The notes beneath the pieces are model-generated. The model searched no databases. It was not told the DNA's origin and worked only from the letters and a program-made list of their open reading frames with translations. The translations under genes and the position numbers were made by a program. Positions 50,788-60,273 of a DNA stretch of 64,000 bases are shown here, one piece after another (position 1 is the first letter of the stretch; every line of letters starts with the position of its first letter). This stretch comes from JAAYJR01 sp964545315 (GTDB taxonomy: Bacteria > Bacteroidota > Bacteroidia > Bacteroidales > Prolixibacteraceae): the NCBI GenBank assembly GCA_964545315.1, contig CAZJGI010000012.1, positions 1-64,000 of the forward strand, given 5' to 3'.

Positions 50788-52404
50788 ATGACTTTTTACA
50801 GATTCCTGAGAAAAACCAGAATAATTATTGCAGCCGCAATATTTATTTTGGTTTTTCTCATATTTAATGATATTTATGAGTGGATATCTACGGATATGGT
50901 CAGCTCTGTGTTATGGTTACAGTTCGTACCCTCGTTGCTTAATTTTCTGGCCACATTTTCTATAATAACCGCTGGTGGTTTTATTGTGGTGCTGTTGGCA
51001 ACTTTAATTACAGGAAGGATATATTGTTCAGTAATCTGTCCCCTCGGAATCTTTCAGGATATAATTAATTGGATTTCAAAACGTTTTTCGAAAAAAAAGA
51101 GGTTTTTCAGATTTAAAAAAGCATATCCGGTATTACGATACTCCTTTCTGGGGATTATGGCAATAGCTATAATTTTCGGAATGGGGTGGATATCTGCCTG
51201 GCTTGATCCATACAGCATTGCAGGGCGTACATTTACCTACTTGTCAAAACCTCTTATTGTATGGACTAACAATTTAACTGTCCCTGTATTCCAAAAGATG
51301 AATATCTATTCAGTTTTTCATCATACACTTTTACAACCTTATATTGTTCCGGTAATTCTAACTCTAGCTCTTACCGGAGCGATTGCTTATTTTGCCTGGA
51401 AAAGAGGCAGATTATTCTGTAACACCATTTGTCCGGTAGGTACATTACTTGGAGAAGTCTCACGTTTTTCTTTGTTTAAGGTAAATTTCGACAAGAACAA
51501 ATGTACACGTTGCGGACTATGCGCAGGTGTTTGTAAGAGTGAATGTATAAGCGTTAAAAATTATTCTGTTGATCATACACGTTGCGTAGTGTGTTTCAAC
51601 TGTTTAAATATTTGTCCGGAGGCAGCTTTGTCAATGAAGCCTAAATTTGTCCACATGGAGAAAAAAGCAAGTTTACATACTTCAGTTAATATTCATGAGG
51701 TTCGATCTACAGGTCGTTCTCACGACAAAAACCGTAGAAAACTGTTACTTACATTCCTTGCATTAATTGCCGGCAAAAAGATTTATGCACTCAAAAAGAA
51801 CAGAATGCCGGATAATAACAAAGGATTAATTATCAACAAAAAAGAACATCCTGTTGCCCCACCGGGCGCCGGTAGCATTGAACGGTTTAATGAAATCTGC
51901 ACAGCTTGTTCATTATGCATAACAGCCTGCCCCACCGGCGTATTACAACCGGCATTAACAGAATACGGACTCTCCGGGTTCATGCAACCCCACATGGATT
52001 ATCTGGTCAATTACTGCAACTTCGATTGTACTAAATGCGGCGATGTCTGCCCAACAAAAGCCATACTTCCACTTTCTTTGGAAGATAAGCATATAACACA
52101 AATGGGAATAGTGTTTTTTGTTAAGCAAAACTGTGTAGTATATACTGATGAAACTGACTGTGGAGCATGTTCGGAACATTGCCCCACAAAAGCCGTTAAA
52201 ATGATCCCTTATAAAAACGGTTTGCTTATTCCTGAGGTAGATCAGACAATTTGTGTAGGTTGCGGGGCTTGTGAGCATGCCTGCCCTGTGGAAGAGCCTT
52301 TTAAAGCTATTTATGTGGATGGAAATGCAGTACAGAAATTTGCCGAGAAACCTGATATTAAAGAGTTACAACAACAGGGTCCGGAAGAAGATTTCCCATT
52401 TTAA
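50788..52404 (+). CDS. NapH/NosR-like membrane polyferredoxin
   Basis: A 538-residue protein with about five membrane helices in the first 210 residues and two NapH-type CxxxCP motifs (GRIYCSVICPLGIFQD, GRLFCNTICPVGTLLG). Soluble Fe-S modules follow: CTRCGLCAGVCKSEC, CVVCFNCLNICPEA, CTACSLCITACPTG, CTKCGDVCPTKA, CGACSEHCPTKA and CVGCGACEHACPVEEP. Several 4Fe-4S clusters are therefore likely. A second hydrophobic patch (LLLTFLALIAGK) lies at about 315. It probably passes electrons across or along the membrane. The DUF362 gene directly upstream is the likely partner; the terminal acceptor is unknown. Confidence 0.9.
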   Translation: MTFYRFLRKTRIIIAAAIFILVFLIFNDIYEWISTDMVSSVLWLQFVPSLLNFLATFSIITAGGFIVVLLATLITGRIYCSVICPLGIFQDIINWISKRFSKKKRFFRFKKAYPVLRYSFLGIMAIAIIFGMGWISAWLDPYSIAGRTFTYLSKPLIVWTNNLTVPVFQKMNIYSVFHHTLLQPYIVPVILTLALTGAIAYFAWKRGRLFCNTICPVGTLLGEVSRFSLFKVNFDKNKCTRCGLCAGVCKSECISVKNYSVDHTRCVVCFNCLNICPEAALSMKPKFVHMEKKASLHTSVNIHEVRSTGRSHDKNRRKLLLTFLALIAGKKIYALKKNRMPDNNKGLIINKKEHPVAPPGAGSIERFNEICTACSLCITACPTGVLQPALTEYGLSGFMQPHMDYLVNYCNFDCTKCGDVCPTKAILPLSLEDKHITQMGIVFFVKQNCVVYTDETDCGACSEHCPTKAVKMIPYKNGLLIPEVDQTICVGCGACEHACPVEEPFKAIYVDGNAVQKFAEKPDIKELQQQGPEEDFPF

Positions 52405-52533
52405 TTTTTTTGTCAGGCAAAAAAGTTTGTATTAGTTGTCTTCTTCAGCAACTTTCAATGAATATGTTTTTATGAGAAGGTATATTCGTGTTAATTTGTA
52501 TGAATGATATTTTATTATAACCTGTTATTTCTG

Positions 52534-53769
52534 ATGCAATCTAAATTATCCTCTAATATTTATTTATTTAATCCAACCTGTGAGTATGCAACAGCAAACG
52601 GTAATGCATCATGGCAACCAAACAGATTGCTGACAACAATGGAGGAGGACCTGGCAACCCTGCCTCTCTTCTTTGCCGATCCGCAGGATATAGTAATTGT
52701 AAAAAAGATACCGGAAAATGAATATAGTGATTCCCTAAAATCAATTGGCATTGATCCTCCCCATTTTGCCCTGTTAAACAATATAACAGAAAATCCCGGC
52801 ATCACCGGTAAACCATTTGGATGGTTATTACCCTGGGGCTGGAGTCCTGCAGCCCACCGTACACTGGCATCGTTAAAACCTTATTGTTCCGAAGAATTTC
52901 TCCATTCGCCGGTATCAGGATGGAGAGAGGATAGCCGGGAATTATATTCAAAAAAATTTGCCATCGAATTACAAAAAAAAATTATTCCCAGGCTTAATCC
53001 GGCAACTATGCCCCCTCCTGAAATGACCCCACATATATGCAACAATACAGTGGAGATTGATGCATTAATTAATAAATGGGGAAAGGTTATGTTGAAATCA
53101 CCCTGGAGTACTTCAGGGCGAGGTATACAACCTGTCACTAAAACTCCCGTTGTACAAAAGGTGTGGGAAAAAATTTCCGGAATGATAAAACAGCAGGGTT
53201 ATGTAATTGTAGAACCACTGTTAAATAAACAACTGGATTTGGCACTCCAGTTTGAGATCAGGAAAGGGAAAATTACCTTTTTGGGGATAAGTCGTTTTTT
53301 TACAGATTATAAAGGCCAATACCAGGGAAATTTTCTTAACGGATGGAGTGATGATACAGATACCGAAATTGTCAAATTTGCAGATACCGTTCCATCATTT
53401 TTAACAGGCCCTATAATTGAAACCATTTCAGCGAGTAAGATGAAAAAATTGTATGAAGGAAATTTTGGAGTTGATACATTGATTTTCCGTCTCGATGATA
53501 ACAGTATCAGAATTAATCCGCTTCTTGAAATCAACCTGAGGCAAAACATGGGACAGCTGTCAATTCACCTTGAAAAGTTAATAGCTCCCGGGAAGACAGG
53601 CATTTTCAAAATTTTCTATGATCCCAAAACGACTTTTTATAATTTCAAACAAGAAATGGAGGCCCGGTATCCCGTTAAAATCCACAAAAACAAAATTGAA
53701 TACGGCTTTTTTCCTTTAACCCCGGCCAGGGAAAGAACAAAATTCGGGGCATATATTTCTGTTATTTAA
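52534..53769 (+). CDS. ATP-grasp-like protein, function unknown
   Basis: 411 residues from the ATG at 52534; the frame extends to an ATG at 52504 with hydrophobic residues that do not look like a signal peptide. No named family is recognised. The middle segment WGKVMLKSPWSTSGRGIQPV resembles an ATP-grasp nucleotide-binding loop (Lys, then SSGRG-like). The C-terminal INPLLEINLRQNMGQLS resembles the Mg2+-binding E-x-N-x-R end of that fold. The N-terminus IYLFNPTCEYATANGNASWQ is distinctive. A carboxylate-amine ligase activity is inferred from fold only. PPK2 follows by about 50 bp. Confidence 0.6.
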   Translation: MQSKLSSNIYLFNPTCEYATANGNASWQPNRLLTTMEEDLATLPLFFADPQDIVIVKKIPENEYSDSLKSIGIDPPHFALLNNITENPGITGKPFGWLLPWGWSPAAHRTLASLKPYCSEEFLHSPVSGWREDSRELYSKKFAIELQKKIIPRLNPATMPPPEMTPHICNNTVEIDALINKWGKVMLKSPWSTSGRGIQPVTKTPVVQKVWEKISGMIKQQGYVIVEPLLNKQLDLALQFEIRKGKITFLGISRFFTDYKGQYQGNFLNGWSDDTDTEIVKFADTVPSFLTGPIIETISASKMKKLYEGNFGVDTLIFRLDDNSIRINPLLEINLRQNMGQLSIHLEKLIAPGKTGIFKIFYDPKTTFYNFKQEMEARYPVKIHKNKIEYGFFPLTPARERTKFGAYISVI

Positions 53770-53822
53770 GCATATTTTGTATTTTTATTTGAGGTAATTC
53801 AGCCTTTACAAAATTAAATTAT

Positions 53823-54632
53823 ATGGAAAATTCTAATAATCAGGATTCAAAGCCAAAAAAAATTTCCAATAAAACATACAAGCACGAATTAAACAAGCTT
53901 CAGATTGAGTTGGTAAAACTCCAGGAGTGGATAAAAATAAAGGGACTCAGAGTAGTGGTTATTTTTGAAGGTCGTGATGCTGCAGGTAAGGGAGGCACTA
54001 TCAAGAGAATCACTAAGGTTTTAAATCCCCGCATCTGCCGAGTAGTAGCTTTAGCCACTCCAACAGAACGGGAAAAAACACAATGGTATTTTCAAAGGTA
54101 TGCCGCACATCTTCCTGCTGCCGGAGAGATTGTCTTGTTTGACCGGAGCTGGTATAACCGGGCAGGGATTGAAAAGGTTATGGAATTTTGCACGAATGAA
54201 GAGTACTGGGATTTTTTGAGAGCATGCCCTAATTTTGAAAGAATGTTGATACGTTCCGGAATTACTCTCATAAAATATTGGTTTTCAGTGAGTGAAGAAG
54301 AACAGGAAAAAAGATTCGTTGCTCGTAATGAAGATCCTGTCAAACGTTGGAAGTTAAGTCCGATTGACTTAAAATCCAGAGAGCTATATGTAGAGTTTTC
54401 AAAAGCTAAAGACGAAATGTTCTCTTACACCGATACTAAACTCAGTCCCTGGTTTATGGTTAATGCTGATAATAAGAAGAGAGCCCGGCTGAATTGTATT
54501 CATCACTTATTGTCTATGATACCTTATGAGGATCTCACACCCGAACCTATTGTATTTCCGCCAAGAAAAGACAGTAAAGGGTATGTAAGGCCTCCTATAA
54601 GTGAAATGACTTTTATCCCTGATGTTTTTTAA
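53823..54632 (+). CDS. ppk2: Polyphosphate kinase 2
   Basis: Transfers phosphate between inorganic polyphosphate and nucleotides. A single-domain, 269-residue PPK2. Walker A GRDAAGKGG is at 50-58, Walker B LFDRSWYNRAG is at about 105-115, and the lid module SEEEQEKRFVARNEDPVKRW is at about 159-178. Whether it prefers NMP, NDP or both cannot be read here. It is soluble, with a charged N-terminus. It converges with the PfkB-family gene, the stops being about 23 bp apart, and follows the ATP-grasp-like gene, with which it may be cotranscribed. Confidence 0.94.
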   Translation: MENSNNQDSKPKKISNKTYKHELNKLQIELVKLQEWIKIKGLRVVVIFEGRDAAGKGGTIKRITKVLNPRICRVVALATPTEREKTQWYFQRYAAHLPAAGEIVLFDRSWYNRAGIEKVMEFCTNEEYWDFLRACPNFERMLIRSGITLIKYWFSVSEEEQEKRFVARNEDPVKRWKLSPIDLKSRELYVEFSKAKDEMFSYTDTKLSPWFMVNADNKKRARLNCIHHLLSMIPYEDLTPEPIVFPPRKDSKGYVRPPISEMTFIPDVF

Positions 54633-54655
54633 GGATTATAAAACTGTAAGATGGA

Positions 54656-55570
54656 TCACAGAAAAATATATTTATCTGTATTTTTCATAAAATCCAATAC
54701 ATCCTGAATTCCAAAAAATGAGGTGGCTCCCGGTTTTGTTGCATTCAAAGCGCCGGCAGCATTTCCAAATTTCAATGCCTCTTCAAGTGATTTGCCATTA
54801 AGATAATAATGGAGAAAGCCTGCAGAAAAAGCCATTCCTGACCCTATATTATCCACTTTATCCACAAGATATCCTGAATCACTGCAAAGGCCATTGTTTT
54901 TATGATATGCTATTACACCTTTTTCTCCACGTGTTACCAGCACTAATGTCGTCTTATATCTATAGATCAACTCCTCGCAAAATCTCACAATATCCTTGCA
55001 TTTAAAATTGAGCTTTTCGGCTAAGAAACCAATCTCTTTCTCTTTTACCCTTACTATATCCGAACAATTTAATAAACCTTCTACTACCTCAGAATTAAAA
55101 AAGTGTTGAAATAATTTAAGATCAAAAAACTTTAGCGAACCTGCCGACTCCCTGATAAGTTCCCTAATAGTATTTTTTGATATCCCGAAGCGCTGGGGTA
55201 ATAATCCAAAAAAAAGACAATCAGCACCTCTGGCCAACTTCAAGGCTTCACCCGAAAATTCTATATGATCGAATGCAACATCAGTAGGTACTTTGTAAAC
55301 AGGTTCATTATTCTCATCAAATGTAATATTGACAATTCCTGTAGGAAATGCAGAATCGATCTGTATATTCTCTGTCTCTATCCCCAGTTCTTTCAGACGT
55401 TTAAGGGCGATATTACCGAGTTCGTCATCACCAACTCTGGATAAAAGGGATCCATTTTCTCCGAATGAATTACACCTGAAAACCATATTTGAGGGGGTTC
55501 CTCCCAATATTCTGCCAGTTGGCAGTATATCCCAGACCACCTCTCCAAATGCAACAATCTTTTTCCTCAT
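54656..55570 (-). CDS. PfkB-family sugar-kinase-like protein lacking the catalytic Asp
   Basis: 304 residues from the ATG at 55570; the upstream extension to 55609 is hydrophobic and unlike the family. The ribokinase fold is clear: FGEVVWDILPTGRILGGTPS near the start, SRVGDDELGNIALKRLKELG, and VLVTRGEKGVIAYH. The second signature, normally G-A-G-D, reads DNIGSGMAFSAGF, with Met246 where the catalytic base Asp should be (codon at 54833-54835, read directly). All other parts look intact, and there is no frameshift. It may be a non-catalytic sugar-binding protein or a recently inactivated kinase. Confidence 0.85.
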   Translation of the reverse strand: MRKKIVAFGEVVWDILPTGRILGGTPSNMVFRCNSFGENGSLLSRVGDDELGNIALKRLKELGIETENIQIDSAFPTGIVNITFDENNEPVYKVPTDVAFDHIEFSGEALKLARGADCLFFGLLPQRFGISKNTIRELIRESAGSLKFFDLKLFQHFFNSEVVEGLLNCSDIVRVKEKEIGFLAEKLNFKCKDIVRFCEELIYRYKTTLVLVTRGEKGVIAYHKNNGLCSDSGYLVDKVDNIGSGMAFSAGFLHYYLNGKSLEEALKFGNAAGALNATKPGATSFFGIQDVLDFMKNTDKYIFL

Positions 55571-55671
55571 CGGTTTTATTTCAAAAACACAAAAATAACT
55601 ATAAATCAAAAATGAACCAATTTGAATTATATGAATTCCAAATCAGAAAATTAAATCTCATAATGCAGCCT

Positions 55672-57099
55672 TTAGCCCGAGAACTGATCAAGCCTGCTTG
55701 CATCCAATCGCAAAAAGATAAAGAGAAGAAGTGTAAACGACCATAAGGATGATCCACCGTAACTAAAAAAGGGTAATGGTATGCCAATAACAGGCATAAT
55801 TCCTATTGTCATTCCTACATTCACCGCGAAATGAAAAAATATTATTGATGCAACAGAATAACCATAAATCCTGGAAAAGGATGACCTTTGCCTTTCAGCC
55901 AGCCATACCAACCTGGACAACAATCCCATGAAAATTATTATAACTGTTAATGTACCGGCAAATCCCCACTCCTCTCCAACTGTACAAAAAATAAAATCAG
56001 TACTTTGCTCAGGGACAAAATTAAATTTGGTTTGCGTGCCATTTAAAAATCCCTTTCCCCAGGCCCCGCCTGATCCTATCGCAATTTTGCTTTGATTCAC
56101 ATTATATCCCGAGCCTAAAGGATCCGATTCTATTCCCAGCAATTCATTTAACCGGGTTTGATGATGTGACCCAAGCAAATTATTAAAGGTATAATCAACT
56201 GAAATGGAAAATAAAAATGATAAAATCAATATTTCCGTAATTATGATATAATTTCTTAACTTGTTTCGGATGCTGTATATTAAAACTGTAATTCCTCCAG
56301 TTATTAAACATATCCCCATTATCTGATCTGTTCTCAAATTAAAACCTGCCAGTTCATTGATGCCAGCTATAACTAAAAAGAAAGCGGGGAATATCAATAT
56401 AACTCTAACGAAGTATTTTAATCCCGGATTAAATGCCAAAAAAGCTAAAAAAGCAATTCCAAACAATATAATCACCATTGTTAATCCTGAAAAAAGCAGG
56501 GATAAGATGAATAACGCCGCAGTGAGAGTAATGAAAAACATTACAATCCCTGACAGTCCTTCTCTGTATAAAACCAGTATCAATGATAAATAAACAATTG
56601 CAGAGCCGGCATCATTCTGAAGAAATATCAATAATACAGGTAATAAAATAATAGCAGCAAGAGCAGCAAGAGACTTACCTCTTTTGAGTTGAAATTTGAA
56701 TGAACTCATATATTTTGCCAGAGCCAGACCAGTTGCAAATTTACCAAATTCTGATGGTTGAAATCCAAAACTTCCGATAGTAAACCATGATCTTGAATTA
56801 TTGATCTCGGTACCTGCAAAAAGCACTGCTATTAGCATAATTACCATCAAAACATATATTATATAAGCAAAAAATACATAGAAATTTGACTCAATTAAAA
56901 GAACCAAAAATGCAATTAACAAGGCTGCAGATATCCATAAAAGTTGTTTACCATATCGTTGAGAGATATCAAAAATTGATTCATGACCAGGATCATAAAC
57001 TGCAGCATATATATTTATCCATCCTATTAATACCAGGATCAGGAATAAGGATACACTTAACCAATCAATATTTGTCCATAAACTGTTTCTCTTTGGCAC
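55672..57099 (-). CDS. rodA: Rod shape-determining SEDS glycosyltransferase RodA
   Basis: Polymerises lipid II into peptidoglycan strands along the cell cylinder together with PBP2. 475 residues with about ten membrane helices, somewhat longer than E. coli RodA. SEDS signatures are QPSEFGKFATGLALAKYMSS, the SGYNVNQSKIAIGSGGAWGK loop and EQSTDFIFCTVGEEWGFAG, then GIPLPFFSYGGSSLWSFTLL. The GTG start (57099) is one base after the PBP2 stop. It is the last gene of the purH-mreB-mreC-mreD-mrdA-rodA operon. Confidence 0.95.
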   Translation of the reverse strand: MPKRNSLWTNIDWLSVSLFLILVLIGWINIYAAVYDPGHESIFDISQRYGKQLLWISAALLIAFLVLLIESNFYVFFAYIIYVLMVIMLIAVLFAGTEINNSRSWFTIGSFGFQPSEFGKFATGLALAKYMSSFKFQLKRGKSLAALAAIILLPVLLIFLQNDAGSAIVYLSLILVLYREGLSGIVMFFITLTAALFILSLLFSGLTMVIILFGIAFLAFLAFNPGLKYFVRVILIFPAFFLVIAGINELAGFNLRTDQIMGICLITGGITVLIYSIRNKLRNYIIITEILILSFLFSISVDYTFNNLLGSHHQTRLNELLGIESDPLGSGYNVNQSKIAIGSGGAWGKGFLNGTQTKFNFVPEQSTDFIFCTVGEEWGFAGTLTVIIIFMGLLSRLVWLAERQRSSFSRIYGYSVASIIFFHFAVNVGMTIGIMPVIGIPLPFFSYGGSSLWSFTLLLFIFLRLDASRLDQFSG

Positions 57100-57100
57100 T

Positions 57101-58918
57101 CTATTTTGGTTGATTTGGATTTAACAAATTAGCTTCAATCATACGTTCTTCCAGCCATTTACGATTAGCAGAAATTGAATCATTCAAATACTTTTCTATT
57201 ATCAGGCTTGCAACAGGAGCGGCATACCTTGCACCCCAAACGCCATTCTCTATATATACTGATATAGCGATACGCGGGTCATCCTTTGGTGCAAATGCCA
57301 TAAATACGGAATGATCTGAGCCGTGAGGATTCTCGGCAGTACCGGTTTTCCCGCATACAGAAATTCCGGGTATATAAGCTAAAGATGCCGAACTAAAAAC
57401 CCCAACTGCCTCCTCCATGCCTTTTATTGCAGGCTCAAAATACTCTCCGGAAATCCCAACATAATTTCTGTCTTGAAATTTATTGTCAATCTCTCCTTTC
57501 TCAACTGTTTTAACCACATGTGGCATATAATAATAACCCCTGTTAGCTATTGCTGCCGTATAGTTGGCAAGTTGCAAGGGAGTAAGTCCCAGTTCACCCT
57601 GTCCAATTGCAAGTGACCTGACAGTCATGGCATTCCAGTGCCCCTTGCCGTAAATTTTATTATAGTATGACTCATCCGGTAAGCTCCCTGATGACTCAGC
57701 ATTAAGATCGATACCCAATTTTTTTCCTATACCAAAATTCAGTAAATGATCTCTCCATACGTTATATCCCTCTGCTGATGTTTCAAATTTATATAATATT
57801 GATCTAAAGGTATTCCACATAAAGGGATTACAGGATTCCCTGATAGCCTGGACTGCATTCAATGGTGAGACATGGTCGTGTGTACAGCGAATAGGGTATG
57901 ATGCACGTCCTGAACATGAAAAATAGGTATTTATTCCAATCGCCTCCTCCTGTAATCCGATCAAAACATTTAACACTTTAAATGTTGATCCGGGAGGATA
58001 TTCAGCTTGTAAGGCTCTGTTAAACAATGGAGTTAATGTATCTGCAAGTAAAACAGAATAGTTTTCCCCTCTTATCCTTCCAACAAGAAGGCGCGGATGA
58101 TAGGAAGGTGCGCTCACTAACGTCAGTATCTCTCCAGTTGATGGTTCAATTGCAACCACACTGCCCTTTTTATTCTGCAATAACTTCTCAGAATAAAGCT
58201 GAAGGTCAATATCAATTGTTGTTTTTATGTTACTTCCAATCTCAGGAAGAATATCCTCATCACCGTTAAGATAAGTAGTTTTTATACGGTTATGTACGTC
58301 GACCAGATATTTATTCACACCTTTATTCCCTCTTAACCATTTCTCATAAGTTTTCTCAATCCCACTCTGCCCGATATAATCACCCATACCGTAATAATTA
58401 TCGCTGTTCATATCCTCCCTGTTAACTTCCCCGACATACCCAAGTAAATGAGCTGCGCCGGGATAAACATACTCGCGCAAAGTCCTGGATTGAGTATGAA
58501 ACCCGTTAAACTTATATATAATCTCCTGCAAAACAGCATAGGTCTCAGGTGGAATTTGTTTTACCAGGACTGAGGGCTTGTAATATGAATACTCCCTGGC
58601 TTCCTTTATTTTAGTAAGAATATATTCTTTGGAAACATCAAGCAAATTACATAAATAAAGTGTATCAAAATCAGACATCTCCTGTGGAGTTATCATCAAA
58701 TCATAAGCAGGTTTGTTAAATACGAGTAATTTATCATTGCGGTCATAAATCAATCCTCTTGCCGGATATTGAGTAACTTCCCGCAAAACATTATTTGTGG
58801 CATATACTTTATAAACCGGATCGACAATTTGTAAAATAAAAAGTCTAACTGCAAAAATCAATCCGGCAGTAATAAAAATGCCAATTATCACATATTTCCT
58901 GTTAGAAAATGTATCCAC
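57101..58918 (-). CDS. mrdA: Penicillin-binding protein 2 (class B transpeptidase)
   Basis: Cross-links peptidoglycan in lateral wall growth, paired with RodA. 605 residues from a GTG at 58918. One N-terminal membrane helix (YVIIGIFITAGLIFAVRLFI) is followed by the pedestal domain (PARGLIYDRNDKLLVFNKPA). In the transpeptidase domain, SxxK is PPGSTFKVLN (Ser about 311), SxN is RESCNPFMWN, and KTG is CGKTGTAENPHG. The start is 6 bp after the mreD stop. Confidence 0.96.
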   Translation of the reverse strand: MDTFSNRKYVIIGIFITAGLIFAVRLFILQIVDPVYKVYATNNVLREVTQYPARGLIYDRNDKLLVFNKPAYDLMITPQEMSDFDTLYLCNLLDVSKEYILTKIKEAREYSYYKPSVLVKQIPPETYAVLQEIIYKFNGFHTQSRTLREYVYPGAAHLLGYVGEVNREDMNSDNYYGMGDYIGQSGIEKTYEKWLRGNKGVNKYLVDVHNRIKTTYLNGDEDILPEIGSNIKTTIDIDLQLYSEKLLQNKKGSVVAIEPSTGEILTLVSAPSYHPRLLVGRIRGENYSVLLADTLTPLFNRALQAEYPPGSTFKVLNVLIGLQEEAIGINTYFSCSGRASYPIRCTHDHVSPLNAVQAIRESCNPFMWNTFRSILYKFETSAEGYNVWRDHLLNFGIGKKLGIDLNAESSGSLPDESYYNKIYGKGHWNAMTVRSLAIGQGELGLTPLQLANYTAAIANRGYYYMPHVVKTVEKGEIDNKFQDRNYVGISGEYFEPAIKGMEEAVGVFSSASLAYIPGISVCGKTGTAENPHGSDHSVFMAFAPKDDPRIAISVYIENGVWGARYAAPVASLIIEKYLNDSISANRKWLEERMIEANLLNPNQPK

Positions 58919-58924
58919 ACTGAT

Positions 58925-59428
58925 TTATTTCCTAAAAATTATAAATTGGCTCAAAACTATAATAAATATAGAAAATATTGAACTAATTAATACACGTAAA
59001 AAAGTATTAAAAAAACCTGAAAATGTAAAGACTTCAAGATAAAAAAGAATAATATGATGAATAGTGACAATAATCGCCGTATACGTTAAAAACCAGGAAA
59101 ACTTGTTTTGTAAAAGCCCCGGATAGTTATGTAATTCTTCGTCCCTTACCGAAATTGACCTGATAACATACGGCCTGATATACGCAATGAATACGGATGC
59201 AAAGGCATGAATTCCCATACTATTTGAAAACATGTCAATTGTCAGGCCTATAAGAAAAGCCAGTAACAGTAAAACATATGCCGGTGAATTGACTGGCAGT
59301 AAAAGAATAAATAAAATATACATATAAGGATTGATATATCCGCTTAACTGTACCTGGTTTAAAAGAAGTATCTGAATTAATACCAGTACAATAAACATTA
59401 CAGTATATTTGAGATATGCGTTAATCAT
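58925..59428 (-). CDS. mreD: Rod shape-determining protein MreD
   Basis: A 167-residue inner-membrane protein with five or six helices (MFIVLVLIQILLLNQVQLSG, YILFILLLPVNSPAYVLLLL, AFLIGLTIDMFSNSMGIHAF). Part of the elongasome linking MreC to PBP2-RodA. The GLTIDMFSNSMGIHAFA segment is typical of Bacteroidetes MreD. Its ATG at 59428 overlaps the mreC stop by 8 bp, so the two are translationally coupled. Confidence 0.9.
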   Translation of the reverse strand: MINAYLKYTVMFIVLVLIQILLLNQVQLSGYINPYMYILFILLLPVNSPAYVLLLLAFLIGLTIDMFSNSMGIHAFASVFIAYIRPYVIRSISVRDEELHNYPGLLQNKFSWFLTYTAIIVTIHHIILFYLEVFTFSGFFNTFLRVLISSIFSIFIIVLSQFIIFRK

Positions 59429-60251
59429 TTTCGGTTATTTCTTCCAGTTTCAGGATTTCATAACTGTTGAAGTTTTCAATTACTTCAACATACGCCAAAG
59501 ATTTAAAATCCGCAGCAAGTGATAAATCAATTGTATAGTAATTATCACCTTCTTTTCGCGAAAAATTTTCTATTATGCCGATCATTATACCTTCAGGAAA
59601 AATGGATGAGAAACCACTTGTAACAACTGTATCACCTTTTGAAATATTAACATGAATAGGAATTTCCCTTAAACTTGCAGTTCGATAATCCCCACCCTGC
59701 CATACAAGGGACCCGAAATAGTTGTTTTTTTTGATTTTTGCAGAAATACTCCAACGGTTATTAAGAACAGACATAGCGAGAGTGAATGAGTCTGACACTT
59801 TAAAGGTAACACCAACAATACCGTTGACTGAAATGATCCCCTGGTCAGGTTTTATCCCATGTCTGGTTCCCTTATTCAAAGTGATATAATTATAAGGTTT
59901 ATTAATTGAGTTATTAATCACCAAAGCAGTGGTATACTTATAAGATGAGCTATCTCCATGAAGGTTGGTCACTAAATTATTAATATTAATAATTTCATTA
60001 CCGTATTTAGGTGATGATTTTAACCGTGCATTTTCTTCGGCAAGTTGTTTATTCACATTTACCAGATAAAAATAATTTTTTATATTGGCGAATGTTTCAT
60101 ATATAGTTCCTGAAATCTTGTTTGATGTATTAATGAACAATGCTTTATGATATTTATTAAAATTAAAAACCATTGCAACAGAAATGATTTCCAGCATTAA
60201 GAAAAGTACAAATGCATAGTTTTTAATAAAATACCTGAGCAGGCTCCTCAT
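59421..60251 (-). CDS. mreC: Rod shape-determining protein MreC
   Basis: A 276-residue periplasmic scaffold with one N-terminal helix (NYAFVLFLMLEIISVAMVFN). A coiled coil follows (about 50-80, KNYFYLVNVNKQLAEENARL). The beta-rich C-terminal half includes NKGTRHGIKPDQGIISVNGI, then VGVTF and SKGDTVVTSGFSSIFPEGIM, both typical of MreC. It bridges MreB inside to PBP2 outside. It begins 22 bp after the mreB stop and overlaps mreD. Confidence 0.93.
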   Translation of the reverse strand: MRSLLRYFIKNYAFVLFLMLEIISVAMVFNFNKYHKALFINTSNKISGTIYETFANIKNYFYLVNVNKQLAEENARLKSSPKYGNEIININNLVTNLHGDSSSYKYTTALVINNSINKPYNYITLNKGTRHGIKPDQGIISVNGIVGVTFKVSDSFTLAMSVLNNRWSISAKIKKNNYFGSLVWQGGDYRTASLREIPIHVNISKGDTVVTSGFSSIFPEGIMIGIIENFSRKEGDNYYTIDLSLAADFKSLAYVEVIENFNSYEILKLEEITEND

Positions 60252-60273
60252 ATTTCAAAAAAATACCTGAAAC

